Positions 1 to 8,243 of a DNA stretch of 47,722 nucleotides are shown here, piece by piece (positions within the stretch are counted from its first letter, which is position 1; each line of letters starts with the position of its first letter). A model generated the notes under the pieces. That model was not told the DNA's origin. It searched no databases and saw only the letters and a program-made list of their open reading frames with translations. Origin of the DNA: Oscillospiraceae bacterium (GTDB lineage Bacteria; Bacillota; Clostridia; Oscillospirales; Acutalibacteraceae); assembly GCA_902786285.1 (NCBI GenBank), contig CADABX010000008.1, positions 1-47,722 on the forward strand. Direction: 5' to 3'. A program made the position numbers and the translations under genes.

Positions 1-30
1 CGGTCTTATTCTCGTGTTTTCATAATGATA

Positions 31-75
31 ATGCAGTCGAGTTTCTCATCTCGACTGCATTTCTGTCTGTTTTTA
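31..75 (+). terminator. Rho-independent terminator of a gene to the left
   Basis: An 11-bp perfect stem (ATGCAGTCGAG / CTCGACTGCAT, 31-41 and 50-60) is followed by a T-rich tract. It probably ends a plus-strand gene outside the window. Confidence 0.7.
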
Positions 76-96
76 TTTCCTTATCTTAATGATATT

Positions 97-119
97 GCCT
101 GCTGCAGGCGGTTTTTTTT
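97..119 (+). terminator. Second short terminator hairpin
   Basis: GCCTG-ctg-CAGGC followed by GG and a run of eight T. It may be a back-up terminator or end a small transcript. Nothing coding is recognised between it and the hairpin at 31-60. Confidence 0.6.
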
Positions 120-144
120 CGTGCCCTTTTTGCATAGGATTCCG

Positions 145-173
145 TTGACAAAGCTTTTCGCCTTTGTTACAAT
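145..173 (+). promoter_or_regulatory. Sigma-A promoter of the DUF4474 surface protein
   Basis: TTGACA (145-150), 17-bp spacer, TACAAT (168-173), about 25 nt before the RBS (CGGAGG) of the gene starting at 206. Confidence 0.85.
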
Positions 174-205
174 AGCTTGCGACAAATGAAAAACGGAGGT
201 ACCCT

Positions 206-1441
206 ATGCAAAAACTGAAAAAACCGATCGCTTTGCTGCTGCTGAGCTGGATGCTGCTGTCTGTCTGTATCCTCGGCGCCGCGGCAACGCAGGACAATCC
301 GACCGATCCGCAGACCGTTTCGTCTGCGTTGGAATCGCAGCCCGTCAGCGAACCGTCGAACGAACCGACCAGTGAACCGGCAACCGAACCGGAAACGCCT
401 GTCGCGAACCCGCAGGTGTCGATCACGGCGGACAATGTGGAGGTCGAGCTAAACAAGACAATCGGCCTGCACGCCGAGGTGCAGGGCTTTGAAAAAACGC
501 CGACGCTCATTTGGAAAAGCGACGATCCGTCGGTTGCCGCCGTGGACGAAAACGGCACGGTTAAAGGCAAAATAATCGGCCGCACCGCGATCTCGGTCAC
601 GGCAAGCGATGGGCAAACCGAAGCGCACGATTCCATGGTGATCCACGTCACCAAAGACCGCAACGCCATCCAGCATCTGATCGAACACAAGCAGGTGCTC
701 GGCTATAAATACAGCTTCCGCGACGATTACTACTATACGAACGACAAGAACTGCTGGCAAAGCAATTACGGCTTTGCAAAGTTTTATGACCTGGTGGCGC
801 CGTATATGCTGCTGGAATACGACTATGTGCGCGTCTATTTCACCTATGCAGGCAAGGACTGGATGATCCAGCTGTGGAAGGGTCAGTACGGTTTGCTGTT
901 CTACGGCGCGGAACAGGGCGTCTATACCAGAAGCCACAGCGACGAAGCGCCAAACATCTTTACGATGTATAACTGCGCCGGCAAGAGCGACTGGCTGGAT
1001 ATGGAAATGACGCTGTATCACGACCGATCCGGCAACGGCAGCTATGTGCGCGAGCTTTCCCGCGACTACGGCAAATACTGGTGGTGCACCGGCTTTAAAG
1101 AGGGCCATCTGCGCAGACAGGAGCCGGCTACTGAGCTGCGTACCGCCGGCACCATCACCCTCAAGGACGCCGAAATGACCCGCCTGTTTACCGAAGGGCT
1201 CAAGGAGCTCGGCTTCCAAGAGGCGGCAAGCAAGGACAACATCGGTCTCGACGCGTTCTATACCGACGGCAACAGCGTCCGCTTTGTCTGGCAGAATATC
1301 AACGACGCCGAAACCACCATGCCGATCAAGTATGCCGCGGCGCTCGGCGGCATTGGCACCGTCCTCGCCTTCTTTGTCGGCATCTTTGCGTTTATGGCCA
1401 TGGCCTTTGCCGGCGTCGGATTGCTGATCATCATCCTGTAA
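206..1441 (+). CDS. Secreted Big2 / DUF4474 surface protein
   Basis: A 411-residue exported protein of unknown function. Residues 1-28 form a signal peptide (Lys-rich start, Leu-rich core, AAA-like cleavage site). Residues about 30-68 are a Pro/Glu/Ser/Thr linker with SEP/TEPE repeats. Residues about 70-150 form a bacterial Ig-like group 2 (Big2) domain (WKSDDPSVAAVDENGTV is typical). The following 170 residues, rich in Tyr/Trp, match my recollection of the DUF4474 domain of clostridial proteins. The last 40 residues are a hydrophobic, Gly/Ala-rich membrane segment. This suggests a cell-surface protein held by a C-terminal transmembrane helix. It is monocistronic, with its own promoter at 145 and a terminator at 1457. 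The RBS CGGAGG sits 8 nt before the ATG. The DUF4474 name rests on memory of the family, not on a search. Confidence 0.8.
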   Translation: MQKLKKPIALLLLSWMLLSVCILGAAATQDNPTDPQTVSSALESQPVSEPSNEPTSEPATEPETPVANPQVSITADNVEVELNKTIGLHAEVQGFEKTPTLIWKSDDPSVAAVDENGTVKGKIIGRTAISVTASDGQTEAHDSMVIHVTKDRNAIQHLIEHKQVLGYKYSFRDDYYYTNDKNCWQSNYGFAKFYDLVAPYMLLEYDYVRVYFTYAGKDWMIQLWKGQYGLLFYGAEQGVYTRSHSDEAPNIFTMYNCAGKSDWLDMEMTLYHDRSGNGSYVRELSRDYGKYWWCTGFKEGHLRRQEPATELRTAGTITLKDAEMTRLFTEGLKELGFQEAASKDNIGLDAFYTDGNSVRFVWQNINDAETTMPIKYAAALGGIGTVLAFFVGIFAFMAMAFAGVGLLIIIL

Positions 1442-1456
1442 ACATCCGCATAAAAC

Positions 1457-1500
1457 AATACCGCTTCCGGCCGGACTGCTCCGGGGAAGCGGTATTTCTT
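1457..1500. terminator. Bidirectional terminator
   Basis: A 12-bp stem, AATACCGCTTCC (1457-1468) and GGAAGCGGTATT (1485-1496), with T-rich sequence on both strands. It lies between the plus-strand gene ending at 1441 and the minus-strand gene ending at 1511, so it can serve both. Confidence 0.85.
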
Positions 1501-1510
1501 TGTTAGGTTT

Positions 1511-3103
1511 TCAGCGTTGAAACAGCGTTTTGAGGAACGTGCCGAGCGCACGGAAGAAGTCGCGCAGCACCGTCCAGAAGGTTCGTTTTGTGCCGGCGGT
1601 GTTGTCCTCGGTGTCGTCGATCGACCGGATCGGCGTCAGCGTGCCGGTGGCGTAATCGGAGCCGGCGCTGTTCGTTGGCGTATACTGCAAAAACTGCGGA
1701 TAGGCCGGATCGGTAAAGACCGTCATGTTGTCGTTGTTGGCAAACGCAACGCAAAGATCGTTGACGCAGTCCGGGAAATGGGTATGATACAGATCCTTGG
1801 TGAACCAGGTCGTGTCCGGAAACAGCGCCGTTGCGGCGTCGATTTTGCAATCGGCGGACAGATAGCGCGCGTGCCCGCTCTGCACCGCCTTGCGGATATA
1901 GCTGTCGGACAGCGTTTTGTTGTAATCCGCAGCCTTCGCGCCGTAGGACGCGTAGCCGACGCTCACATAGCCGTCGCTTTCCTCGTTTGCGTCGTCGGAC
2001 AGCGGGAACGCCGGATAGCCGTATTTTGCGATCACGGCAAAGCGCACGTCGTCCTTGAGGGCAAGCAGTTTTTCGTTCATCTGCTTTTGCATCTCATAAT
2101 AGGCGTCGGTTTTTTCCAGCAGTCCGGCATATTCGTCCTCCACGCCCTGAAACACATAGGCGCGGGCTGTTTCGTAATATGCGGGCGAAACCATTGCCCA
2201 ATAGCTCGGGAAGGTTGCAAAGGTCGCACGCAAAATCGGCACCATTGCTTCCTTTTTGAACGCGTTATAGGTGCGCATAAAGCGGTCGAGTCCGACGCCG
2301 ACCAGCTTCATCTCGTTGGCGAGCGCAAGCAAAACAAAGATCAGATCGGTCGTCTGTTCGTCGCGGATGACCAGATTGTTCGAATCGCGGTAATAGCTCA
2401 AAAAACGTTCCAACGCGTTCGGGTCAACGGTCAGCTCACCCGAAAACAGCGCGTTTGCTGCGCCGATGCCATAGGTCGAGCTGGAATAGAAGGTGCTCGA
2501 GTGAATCTTGTCGCCACCGTAGGTATACAGATAGGCATACACGATGTTGGTGGACAGGCAGCGCGAGATCAGATCCACCTTTTCGGCGCCGGTCTCCTCC
2601 AGCACCGCGTCGATCAGATCGCGCAGCTCGTCGGCCAGCGTAATCGGCGACAGCCGCCAGTCAAAGTGCCAGCGGTAGACCGGATAGCGTTCGCCGCTTG
2701 CGAGCGGGATCGTCTCCTTGATATTCGACAAAGAGCCCTGTCCGCGCCACATATTGCCCGGATATACATGCGATCCGTCGGTCGGCGTGCCGTCCTTGCC
2801 AAGCGCTTCGGTTTCATAGACCGGCACCACCGTCTCATACAGCAGTTCACTGAACGGCCCGTAATCTCCGGTATAATCGCCGTGGAACGAGCGCTTTACC
2901 AGCTCCGTGAGATTCGGCTGCAGCCGGCTCATCAGGTCGATACCGAGATTATAGACCTGCGTGCCGTCGTCGCGGTACAGACCGATGCCCTGCCCTTCCA
3001 GATAGATCATCGGACAGGCTGTCTGCGCCTCATCCGCAAACGCGGGCACCGCAAGGCCCAGCAGCAGACAAGCCGTCAACAATAAACTGAACAATCGTTT
3101 CAT
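1511..3103 (-). CDS. Secreted alpha/beta-hydrolase (lipase-like) protein
   Basis: A 530-residue exported protein. The start at 3103 was chosen because GGAGG lies 8 nt upstream; an ATG five codons earlier lacks an RBS. Residues 1-24 form a signal peptide ending in AFA. Residues about 30-200 resemble lipase/acyltransferase alpha/beta-hydrolases that act on lipids (YRWHFDWRLSP, then a helix and EKVDLISRCLSTNIVYAYL). The nucleophile elbow, normally G-x-S-x-G, reads S-R-C-L-S, so the serine position is occupied by cysteine. The remaining 300 residues are helical and not assigned. It is the last gene of the minus-strand run, 44 nt after the GNAT gene. It could be a cysteine-nucleophile hydrolase or a catalytically dead relative. 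Confidence 0.65.
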   Translation of the reverse strand: MKRLFSLLLTACLLLGLAVPAFADEAQTACPMIYLEGQGIGLYRDDGTQVYNLGIDLMSRLQPNLTELVKRSFHGDYTGDYGPFSELLYETVVPVYETEALGKDGTPTDGSHVYPGNMWRGQGSLSNIKETIPLASGERYPVYRWHFDWRLSPITLADELRDLIDAVLEETGAEKVDLISRCLSTNIVYAYLYTYGGDKIHSSTFYSSSTYGIGAANALFSGELTVDPNALERFLSYYRDSNNLVIRDEQTTDLIFVLLALANEMKLVGVGLDRFMRTYNAFKKEAMVPILRATFATFPSYWAMVSPAYYETARAYVFQGVEDEYAGLLEKTDAYYEMQKQMNEKLLALKDDVRFAVIAKYGYPAFPLSDDANEESDGYVSVGYASYGAKAADYNKTLSDSYIRKAVQSGHARYLSADCKIDAATALFPDTTWFTKDLYHTHFPDCVNDLCVAFANNDNMTVFTDPAYPQFLQYTPTNSAGSDYATGTLTPIRSIDDTEDNTAGTKRTFWTVLRDFFRALGTFLKTLFQR

Positions 3104-3147
3104 CTTTTGAACCTCCAAATGTTGCTTCGCACGATTTTTTTCAAAAT

Positions 3148-3615
3148 TTATAGCAGCAGTTCCATGGTCCGGCGCTGTTCGTGCATACCGAACGATTGGT
3201 AAAACCGCATGGCTTTTTCATTAAACGACCACACGTTAAGCGTCACATTGCGGCACCCGCAGTCTTTGGCATATTGCACCGCGTGGGTCATCAGCGCTTT
3301 GCCGACGCCGTTGCCGCGGCTTGTTTCGTCCACACAAAGATCGTCCACATACAGCGTTTTGCAGCTTTCGAGCAATTGGTCGTCTTTGACTTCTTTCAAT
3401 ATGCAGAACGCGTATCCCAACAGCGTGTCGCCGTTCATGCAGACGAAGACCGGCCTTGTTTCGTCACGCAGCAGCTTTTTCAGCTCTTTTTCGCTGTATT
3501 TCGTCGCAGGCCCTTTGAACAGATCGGGCCGGCCGTTGTGGTGCACCATGTTGACCTGCACCAAAAGCTTTAAAATCTGCGGGATCTCGGCCGGTGCCGC
3601 TTTGCGAATCTCCAT
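3148..3615 (-). CDS. GNAT-family N-acetyltransferase
   Basis: A 155-residue protein with the full GNAT layout: an N-terminal strand/helix region, a central sheet (VFVCMNGDTLLGYAFCIL), the acetyl-CoA loop VDETSRGNGVGKALM (Q/RxxGxG/A-type motif), and a C-terminal strand with NEKAMRFYQSFGM. It transfers an acetyl group from acetyl-CoA to an amine; the substrate cannot be told. It follows ispF by 12 nt in the same operon. There is no visible functional link to the neighbours. Confidence 0.85.
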   Translation of the reverse strand: MEIRKAAPAEIPQILKLLVQVNMVHHNGRPDLFKGPATKYSEKELKKLLRDETRPVFVCMNGDTLLGYAFCILKEVKDDQLLESCKTLYVDDLCVDETSRGNGVGKALMTHAVQYAKDCGCRNVTLNVWSFNEKAMRFYQSFGMHEQRRTMELLL

Positions 3616-3627
3616 CTTTCTTCTTCC

Positions 3628-4095
3628 TTATCTGAGCAGTACCACGGCGTGCGCGGCGATCCCTTCGCCGCTGCCCGTAAAGCCGAGGCCCTCCTCGGTC
3701 GTGGCCTTCACACTCACCTGCCCCGGGTCGATTCCGCAGGCGCCGGCAATGTTTTGCCGCATTGTATCGATATAGGGACGCAACTTCGGCGCCTGGCAAA
3801 GCACCGTTGCGTCGATGTTTTCAATGGCATAGCCCTGCCCGGCAACAACGCCGCAGACCTCCCGCAGCAGCAAAAGGCTGTCTGCGCCCGCATAGCGCGG
3901 ATCGGTGTCGGGAAACAGTTTGCCGATATCGCCCAGTGCCGCGGCGCCAAGCAGCGCGTCGGCAATTGCGTGGAGCAAAACATCGGCGTCGGAATGGCCG
4001 AGCAGCCCTTTTTCAAACGGGATCTCCACACCGCCGAGGATCAGCTTTCTGTTTTCCGTCAGCCGGTGGACGTCATATCCGTGTCCGATTCTCAT
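3628..4095 (-). CDS. ispF: 2-C-methyl-D-erythritol 2,4-cyclodiphosphate synthase
   Basis: IspF of the non-mevalonate isoprenoid pathway, which cyclises CDP-ME 2-phosphate to ME-cPP. Its 155 residues match the family length. The metal-binding GHGYDVHRL (Asp8, His10) and the region [25 protein letters not shown] followed by LFPDTD are intact, as is the C-terminal [24 protein letters not shown]. The ATG overlaps the stop of rnmV by 4 nt (ATGA), so translation is coupled. The other MEP gene here, ispE, lies at 40732. Confidence 0.97.
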   Translation of the reverse strand: MRIGHGYDVHRLTENRKLILGGVEIPFEKGLLGHSDADVLLHAIADALLGAAALGDIGKLFPDTDPRYAGADSLLLLREVCGVVAGQGYAIENIDATVLCQAPKLRPYIDTMRQNIAGACGIDPGQVSVKATTEEGLGFTGSGEGIAAHAVVLLR

Positions 4096-4682
4096 GCTTC
4101 CAGTTCCTCCAATGCCCGCAAAAATGTATCGCGCCCCACAAAATCGTTGAGCACCCGCAGCAGCGCCGATGTGGACAAATGCTCCGGCAGCGCAAGCGCT
4201 TGCAAAAGCTGTTTGCGCCTTTGCGCACTGTTCGGTCTGCCGGAAAGACCGAGGCTGAACAGATCCGCCGTTGTCAGCGGTTCGTCCTGCGGCAGCGTGC
4301 TTTGTGTCGCCGTGATCCCGGCGCGCCGGAACGCGTCCAGCAGCACCTGCTCGCTCATGCCTTCCACACCGAGCTTGCCTTCCGCGCCGGGGGTTTTCTT
4401 GCGTTTTTCCTTGCCGTAAAGATCGGGCACATACACATGTGTCAGATACTGCGGCGGAATGCTCGATTGCAAAAAGTTGCGGATCAGAAACCCGGCGGAA
4501 TCGCTGTCGGTTAAAACGATCAGCCCCCGCGTTTCGGCGATCCGGCGCAAAAACGCCAGCTTCTCTTTGTTTTTAAAAATGCCGAACCCGTCTGTGGTGA
4601 GAATCAGCGTGTCGAGCAGATTGGACAGCTTGATCTTGTCATACTTGCCCTCCACGATCACCGCCTGCTGCAACCGGATCAT
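4092..4682 (-). CDS. rnmV: Ribonuclease M5
   Basis: Toprim-type nuclease that matures the 5S rRNA ends in Firmicutes. The 196 residues carry the Toprim glutamate in [12 protein letters not shown] (residues 8-19) and the DxD motif in [14 protein letters not shown] (about 58-71), then the basic linker [14 protein letters not shown] and the C-terminal helical domain (DUF4093). It overlaps holA upstream and ispF downstream by 4 nt each, so three genes are translationally coupled. Confidence 0.92.
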   Translation of the reverse strand: MIRLQQAVIVEGKYDKIKLSNLLDTLILTTDGFGIFKNKEKLAFLRRIAETRGLIVLTDSDSAGFLIRNFLQSSIPPQYLTHVYVPDLYGKEKRKKTPGAEGKLGVEGMSEQVLLDAFRRAGITATQSTLPQDEPLTTADLFSLGLSGRPNSAQRRKQLLQALALPEHLSTSALLRVLNDFVGRDTFLRALEELEA

Positions 4683-5716
4683 ACGCGTTCACCGTTGGCG
4701 ATCAGCAGCAGCCGCACGATCAGCTGTTCGAGCACAAGCGCGCCGCTTTCGCCGGTCGATTTCAGTTTGCGGTCGGCTTCCTTCAGCGTATCGAGCGCCC
4801 GGCGGATCTGCGGCAGCGTCAGCTTTGCCGCGTCGCGGGCAGCGTTCTGAATTGCGAATTCGCGGCCCTTGTAGCCGTAGGCGCCGATCAGACTTTGCAC
4901 GCTGCCGCCGCAGGACACGGCAACCTTCGCACGGTAAAGATCGATATACGCGCCGTTGAGCGCGCCGAGAATATAGTACGGCTCCACGCGCATCTGCAGC
5001 AGTGTGTCGAGCACACCGTAGGCTTTGTCAAAGTCCTGCTGCAGCAAAAACCGCGCCAGACCGTAGACCTTTGCGTCGAGCGTTTTGGTCGCCACCGCGT
5101 CGATATGCGCCTTGGTAATTTCGCCCTGCGCATAGGCGCAAACCTTTTGCAGCTCCTGAATCAGCATATGAAAATCGTCGCCGACACACGAGACGAGATA
5201 CTGCGCCATGGCGGATGACAGAACGCAGCCCTGCTTCGACGCCGAGGCGATCAGCGGACGGTACAGCTCCTGGCCGCTGCGCTTTTGCAATTCGCACACC
5301 GCGCCGTATTTCTGGAACAGGTCGCGAACCTTCTTGCCCGTCTTTTTGGAAACGGGATTGAGCGTTTGCAAAAACAAAACGATCGCCGTGTCCGGCAGCG
5401 CCGAAAGGCCGTCCGTCAGCAGCTGCAGATCGCGTGCGGAAATCGGGTCAAGCTTCATGTCGTCCACCACGATCACACGCCGGTCGGCCATCATGGGCAT
5501 CGTTGCCGCCAGGTCGAACACATCGCGCAAATCGACGCTTTTGCCGTCGAAGCGCTCCACATTGAACGACGCGAACGCCTTGTCGGCCGCCGCGTCCACA
5601 AGCTTGTCGAGATACAGCTTTTTGAGGTAATCCTCCTCGCCGACAAACAAATAGCACGGCAGAAACGATTGCGCCTTAATATGCGCGCACAACGCTTTTT
5701 CGTCAAAGACCGCCAT
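4679..5716 (-). CDS. holA: DNA polymerase III subunit delta
   Basis: The delta subunit of the clamp loader, which opens the beta clamp. The 345 residues match the family size. The sequence shows the AAA-like N-terminal fold without a functional P-loop (FVGEEDYLKKLYLDKLVDAA), the segment FNVERFDGKSVDLRDVFDLAATMPMMADRRVIVVDD typical of HolA, and the C-terminal helical collar (LLQMRVEPYYILGALNGAYIDLYRAKV). It follows comEC by 31 nt, the common Firmicute order comEC-holA. Confidence 0.95.
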   Translation of the reverse strand: MAVFDEKALCAHIKAQSFLPCYLFVGEEDYLKKLYLDKLVDAAADKAFASFNVERFDGKSVDLRDVFDLAATMPMMADRRVIVVDDMKLDPISARDLQLLTDGLSALPDTAIVLFLQTLNPVSKKTGKKVRDLFQKYGAVCELQKRSGQELYRPLIASASKQGCVLSSAMAQYLVSCVGDDFHMLIQELQKVCAYAQGEITKAHIDAVATKTLDAKVYGLARFLLQQDFDKAYGVLDTLLQMRVEPYYILGALNGAYIDLYRAKVAVSCGGSVQSLIGAYGYKGREFAIQNAARDAAKLTLPQIRRALDTLKEADRKLKSTGESGALVLEQLIVRLLLIANGERV

Positions 5717-5747
5717 GCTCTCACCGCTTTCAACAAGATTCTTTTTA

Positions 5748-7271
5748 TTATAACACGTTTTTCAGTAAATGGTCAAGTCTTTGCCGGCGATAAAGCCAAA
5801 TTGCAAAAATAACCAGCGCACCGGCACAGACGGCCAGCGCCGCGGCGGCGGCGCTTTTGGGCAATGTCAGCTCGGCAAACGGCATCCCGCCCAGCCACCC
5901 GGCCACCTTGATGCAATACTGCGCCAGCGTGTCGGTCAAAAACCGCAGCGCATCGCCGAGCAGCGGCACGGCGTGCAGCGCCAGAAACAGCCCGGTGAAC
6001 ACCAGCACCGGCAGCAGAAACGGCAGCAGCAAAAGATTCGTCACAACGCCCAGGAGCGACACGGTGCCGAACGCGTAGATCTGCACGGGCAGCGTGACCA
6101 CGCCGACACAAAGGCTCATGCATACCGACGTGCCCGCGCCGGCAAGACCGGACGAAAGCGCGCCGGGCAGCTGCTTTTGTTCAATCGCTTCTTCCAGCCG
6201 ATTGGCTGCAGGCAGCGCGAATACCAGAATCGCCAGCGTGGAAAGCACCGACAGCAGAAAGCCCACATGCATGCAGAACGCCGGCCTTGCAATCAGCAGT
6301 ACCGTTGCGGCAAAGCCGAGCGCATTGACAGCGTCCGGCTTTTCACCCAGCACAAAGCCGAACAGATACACAATCATCATCAGACCCGCGCGCAAAACCG
6401 AGCCGCTGAAGCCGGCAAACGCCATCAGCAAGACAACCACGCCCGACAGCACAAGACCCGCCGTGCGCAGATTCTGCGTCCTTCTGCGCCACAGCGCGAT
6501 CAGAAAGAACACCCACGCCGACAGATGCAGCCCGGACACGGCCATGATATGCGCCGCGCCGGCGCGCCGGAACGATTGATACAGCCCGTCGGGCATCCCG
6601 CCCTTTTCGCCAAACAAAACCGCCGTCAAAAAGCTCGCCTGCGCGTCGCCGAACGAGCGGTTCAGCACTTCCACCATCCGCTGCCGCAGCCGCAGCACCC
6701 GGGCATAGGGCGACACCCGCGCCGCCCGCTGCACAGTCACCCGCAGCACCGGCCGCGCACCCAGAAACAGCATCCGGCCGTGATAGGACCGCACGGAATC
6801 GCGGTTGTCGCCGCCGAGCGCAAACAGACTGCCCGCAAACTGCAGCCGGTCGCCCGGCGCGAGCTGGTCCGTTTCGGGTGTGCCCGGGTTCAGATAGACG
6901 CGCACTGTGCCCGGAATCCGTGTGCCGTCGTCACACGCTGCCTTCACCGTGCAGACGGTGCGGCCTTTGTAATCGGTATAGGGATAGGAGCTGACGGTAC
7001 AGTTGAGCGTCCGGCGGGTGCCGGCAAGCGACAGCGTCGGGACGCGGCAGCAGGTGCAAAAAAGCAGAAAAAGCAAACAGCCCGTCAGCGCGCTGAAAAA
7101 GCACAGCGGCAAACGGGCGTCTTTGCGGATTTTTGGATGCAGCAGACTGCACAAAAACAGTACGAAGCAGACCGCGCCTGCGATCATGACCGGTTTTGCG
7201 TCGGACACAAACGAAAGCGCGAGCATCACGAAGAACAGCGTCAGGCCGGAAACGGCAAACGGACGGGTCAT
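5748..7271 (-). CDS. comEC: ComEC/Rec2-type DNA uptake channel, short form
   Basis: A polytopic membrane protein of 507 residues. Residues 1-85 hold three hydrophobic segments, about 85-190 the OB-like DUF4131 region (GDRLQFAGSL), and about 200-490 the Competence domain (HIMAVSGLHLSAWVFFLIAL, FSGSVLRAGLMM). ComEC carries single-stranded DNA across the membrane during transformation. Full-length proteins have a further C-terminal metallo-beta-lactamase-like domain of about 250 residues. Here the protein stops after the last membrane helix, and the next gene follows at once, so that domain is missing. AAGGAG lies 5-6 nt before the ATG. The short form may have lost transformation activity or use a separate nuclease. 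Confidence 0.88.
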   Translation of the reverse strand: MTRPFAVSGLTLFFVMLALSFVSDAKPVMIAGAVCFVLFLCSLLHPKIRKDARLPLCFFSALTGCLLFLLFCTCCRVPTLSLAGTRRTLNCTVSSYPYTDYKGRTVCTVKAACDDGTRIPGTVRVYLNPGTPETDQLAPGDRLQFAGSLFALGGDNRDSVRSYHGRMLFLGARPVLRVTVQRAARVSPYARVLRLRQRMVEVLNRSFGDAQASFLTAVLFGEKGGMPDGLYQSFRRAGAAHIMAVSGLHLSAWVFFLIALWRRRTQNLRTAGLVLSGVVVLLMAFAGFSGSVLRAGLMMIVYLFGFVLGEKPDAVNALGFAATVLLIARPAFCMHVGFLLSVLSTLAILVFALPAANRLEEAIEQKQLPGALSSGLAGAGTSVCMSLCVGVVTLPVQIYAFGTVSLLGVVTNLLLLPFLLPVLVFTGLFLALHAVPLLGDALRFLTDTLAQYCIKVAGWLGGMPFAELTLPKSAAAAALAVCAGALVIFAIWLYRRQRLDHLLKNVL

Positions 7272-7291
7272 CGTTTTCTCCTTCGCAGATC

Positions 7292-7828
7292 TTATTTGAA
7301 GAACAGCGGCAGCTTCTCAAGGAAGAAGATGTCGTCGCGGTCGGCGGCGTCGCCTTCGGCAAGGATGGCGCACTGGCCGACGATGTCGGCGTCAAAGTGC
7401 TGCACCAGCTTGTTCACGGCTGCCAGCGATTCGCCGGTGGAGATCACGTCGTCCACAATCAGCACACGCTTGCCGCGCAGCTTTTCGCCCTCGGCGCCGT
7501 CCAGATAGACAGTCTGCACCTTGGCGGTGGTGATGGAGCGCACGTTGACCGACACGGGATCGGTCATATACAGCTTCGGGCCCTTGCGGCAAACGAAGTA
7601 CGGCTTGCCGCTCTGCTTTGCCATCTCATACGCGAGCGGAATGCTCTTGGCTTCCGGGGTCACGATATAGTCAAAATCGGGGCATTTTTCCAGCAGCGCC
7701 TTGGCCGACGCAACCGTGATCTCCACGTCGCCGAAGATGACGAACGCCGCGATATCAAGGTTCGGGCCTGCCGCACAGATCGGCAGCTCCCGTTCGAGGC
7801 CCGCGATGGTCATTTTATAGGTTTTCAT
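7292..7828 (-). CDS. Purine-type phosphoribosyltransferase
   Basis: A 178-residue type I phosphoribosyltransferase. The PRPP-binding loop VLIVDDVISTGESLAAV (about 123-139) is diagnostic, with the usual VTPEAKSIPLAYEMAKQSGKPYFVCRKG stretch before it. It resembles the adenine/xanthine phosphoribosyltransferase group (apt/xpt), which salvages a purine base with PRPP, but specificity cannot be decided from sequence by eye. It lies between HIT and comEC in the alaS operon. The 61-nt gap upstream carries short GACAGTC-like repeats. Confidence 0.88.
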   Translation of the reverse strand: MKTYKMTIAGLERELPICAAGPNLDIAAFVIFGDVEITVASAKALLEKCPDFDYIVTPEAKSIPLAYEMAKQSGKPYFVCRKGPKLYMTDPVSVNVRSITTAKVQTVYLDGAEGEKLRGKRVLIVDDVISTGESLAAVNKLVQHFDADIVGQCAILAEGDAADRDDIFFLEKLPLFFK

Positions 7829-7889
7829 AGTACAACATCCCTTTCTATATATACTGTCGACTTACGACTGACGATGGATGACTGTCAGC

Positions 7890-8231
7890 TTACCCTGCCG
7901 GCCAGCCGAACGCACGGCCGCCCATCATATGAAAATGCAGGTGCTTGACAGTCTGGCCGCCGTCTTCGCCGCAGTTGTTGACGATGCGGTAGCCGTTTGA
8001 AAGTCCGAATTCCTTTGCCAGCCGCGCAGCCACTTCAAAGATGTGGGCCACAACCGCGCTGTTGTCGGGGGTGATATCGTCACACGACGTGATATGCTGT
8101 TTCGGGATCAGCAGCACATGCACCGGCGCCTGGGGCGACAGGTCCTTGAACGCGAGCACGCTGTCGTCTTCATAGACCTTGGTGGACGGAATTTCTCCGT
8201 TTGCGATTTTGCAGAAAATGCAGTCACTCAT
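7890..8231 (-). CDS. HIT-family nucleotide-binding protein (HinT-like)
   Basis: A 113-residue histidine-triad protein. The N-terminal zinc site CIFCKIANGEIPS, the core PVHVLLIPKQHITS and the catalytic triad HLHFHMMGGRAFGWPAG are all present and of family length. HinT-type proteins hydrolyse purine nucleoside phosphoramidates and acyl-AMPs. Location directly behind alaS (12-nt gap, AAGGAGG RBS) fits the known ability of HinT to act on aminoacyl-AMP, though that link is inference. Confidence 0.95.
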   Translation of the reverse strand: MSDCIFCKIANGEIPSTKVYEDDSVLAFKDLSPQAPVHVLLIPKQHITSCDDITPDNSAVVAHIFEVAARLAKEFGLSNGYRIVNNCGEDGGQTVKHLHFHMMGGRAFGWPAG

Positions 8232-8243
8232 GGTTCTTCCTCC

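Noticed and set aside
5769-7508. A plus-strand frame of about 580 codons, rich in Gln/Arg/His, opposite comEC
   Set aside because: Composition is that of an antisense shadow and the frame also crosses the boundary of the next real gene.
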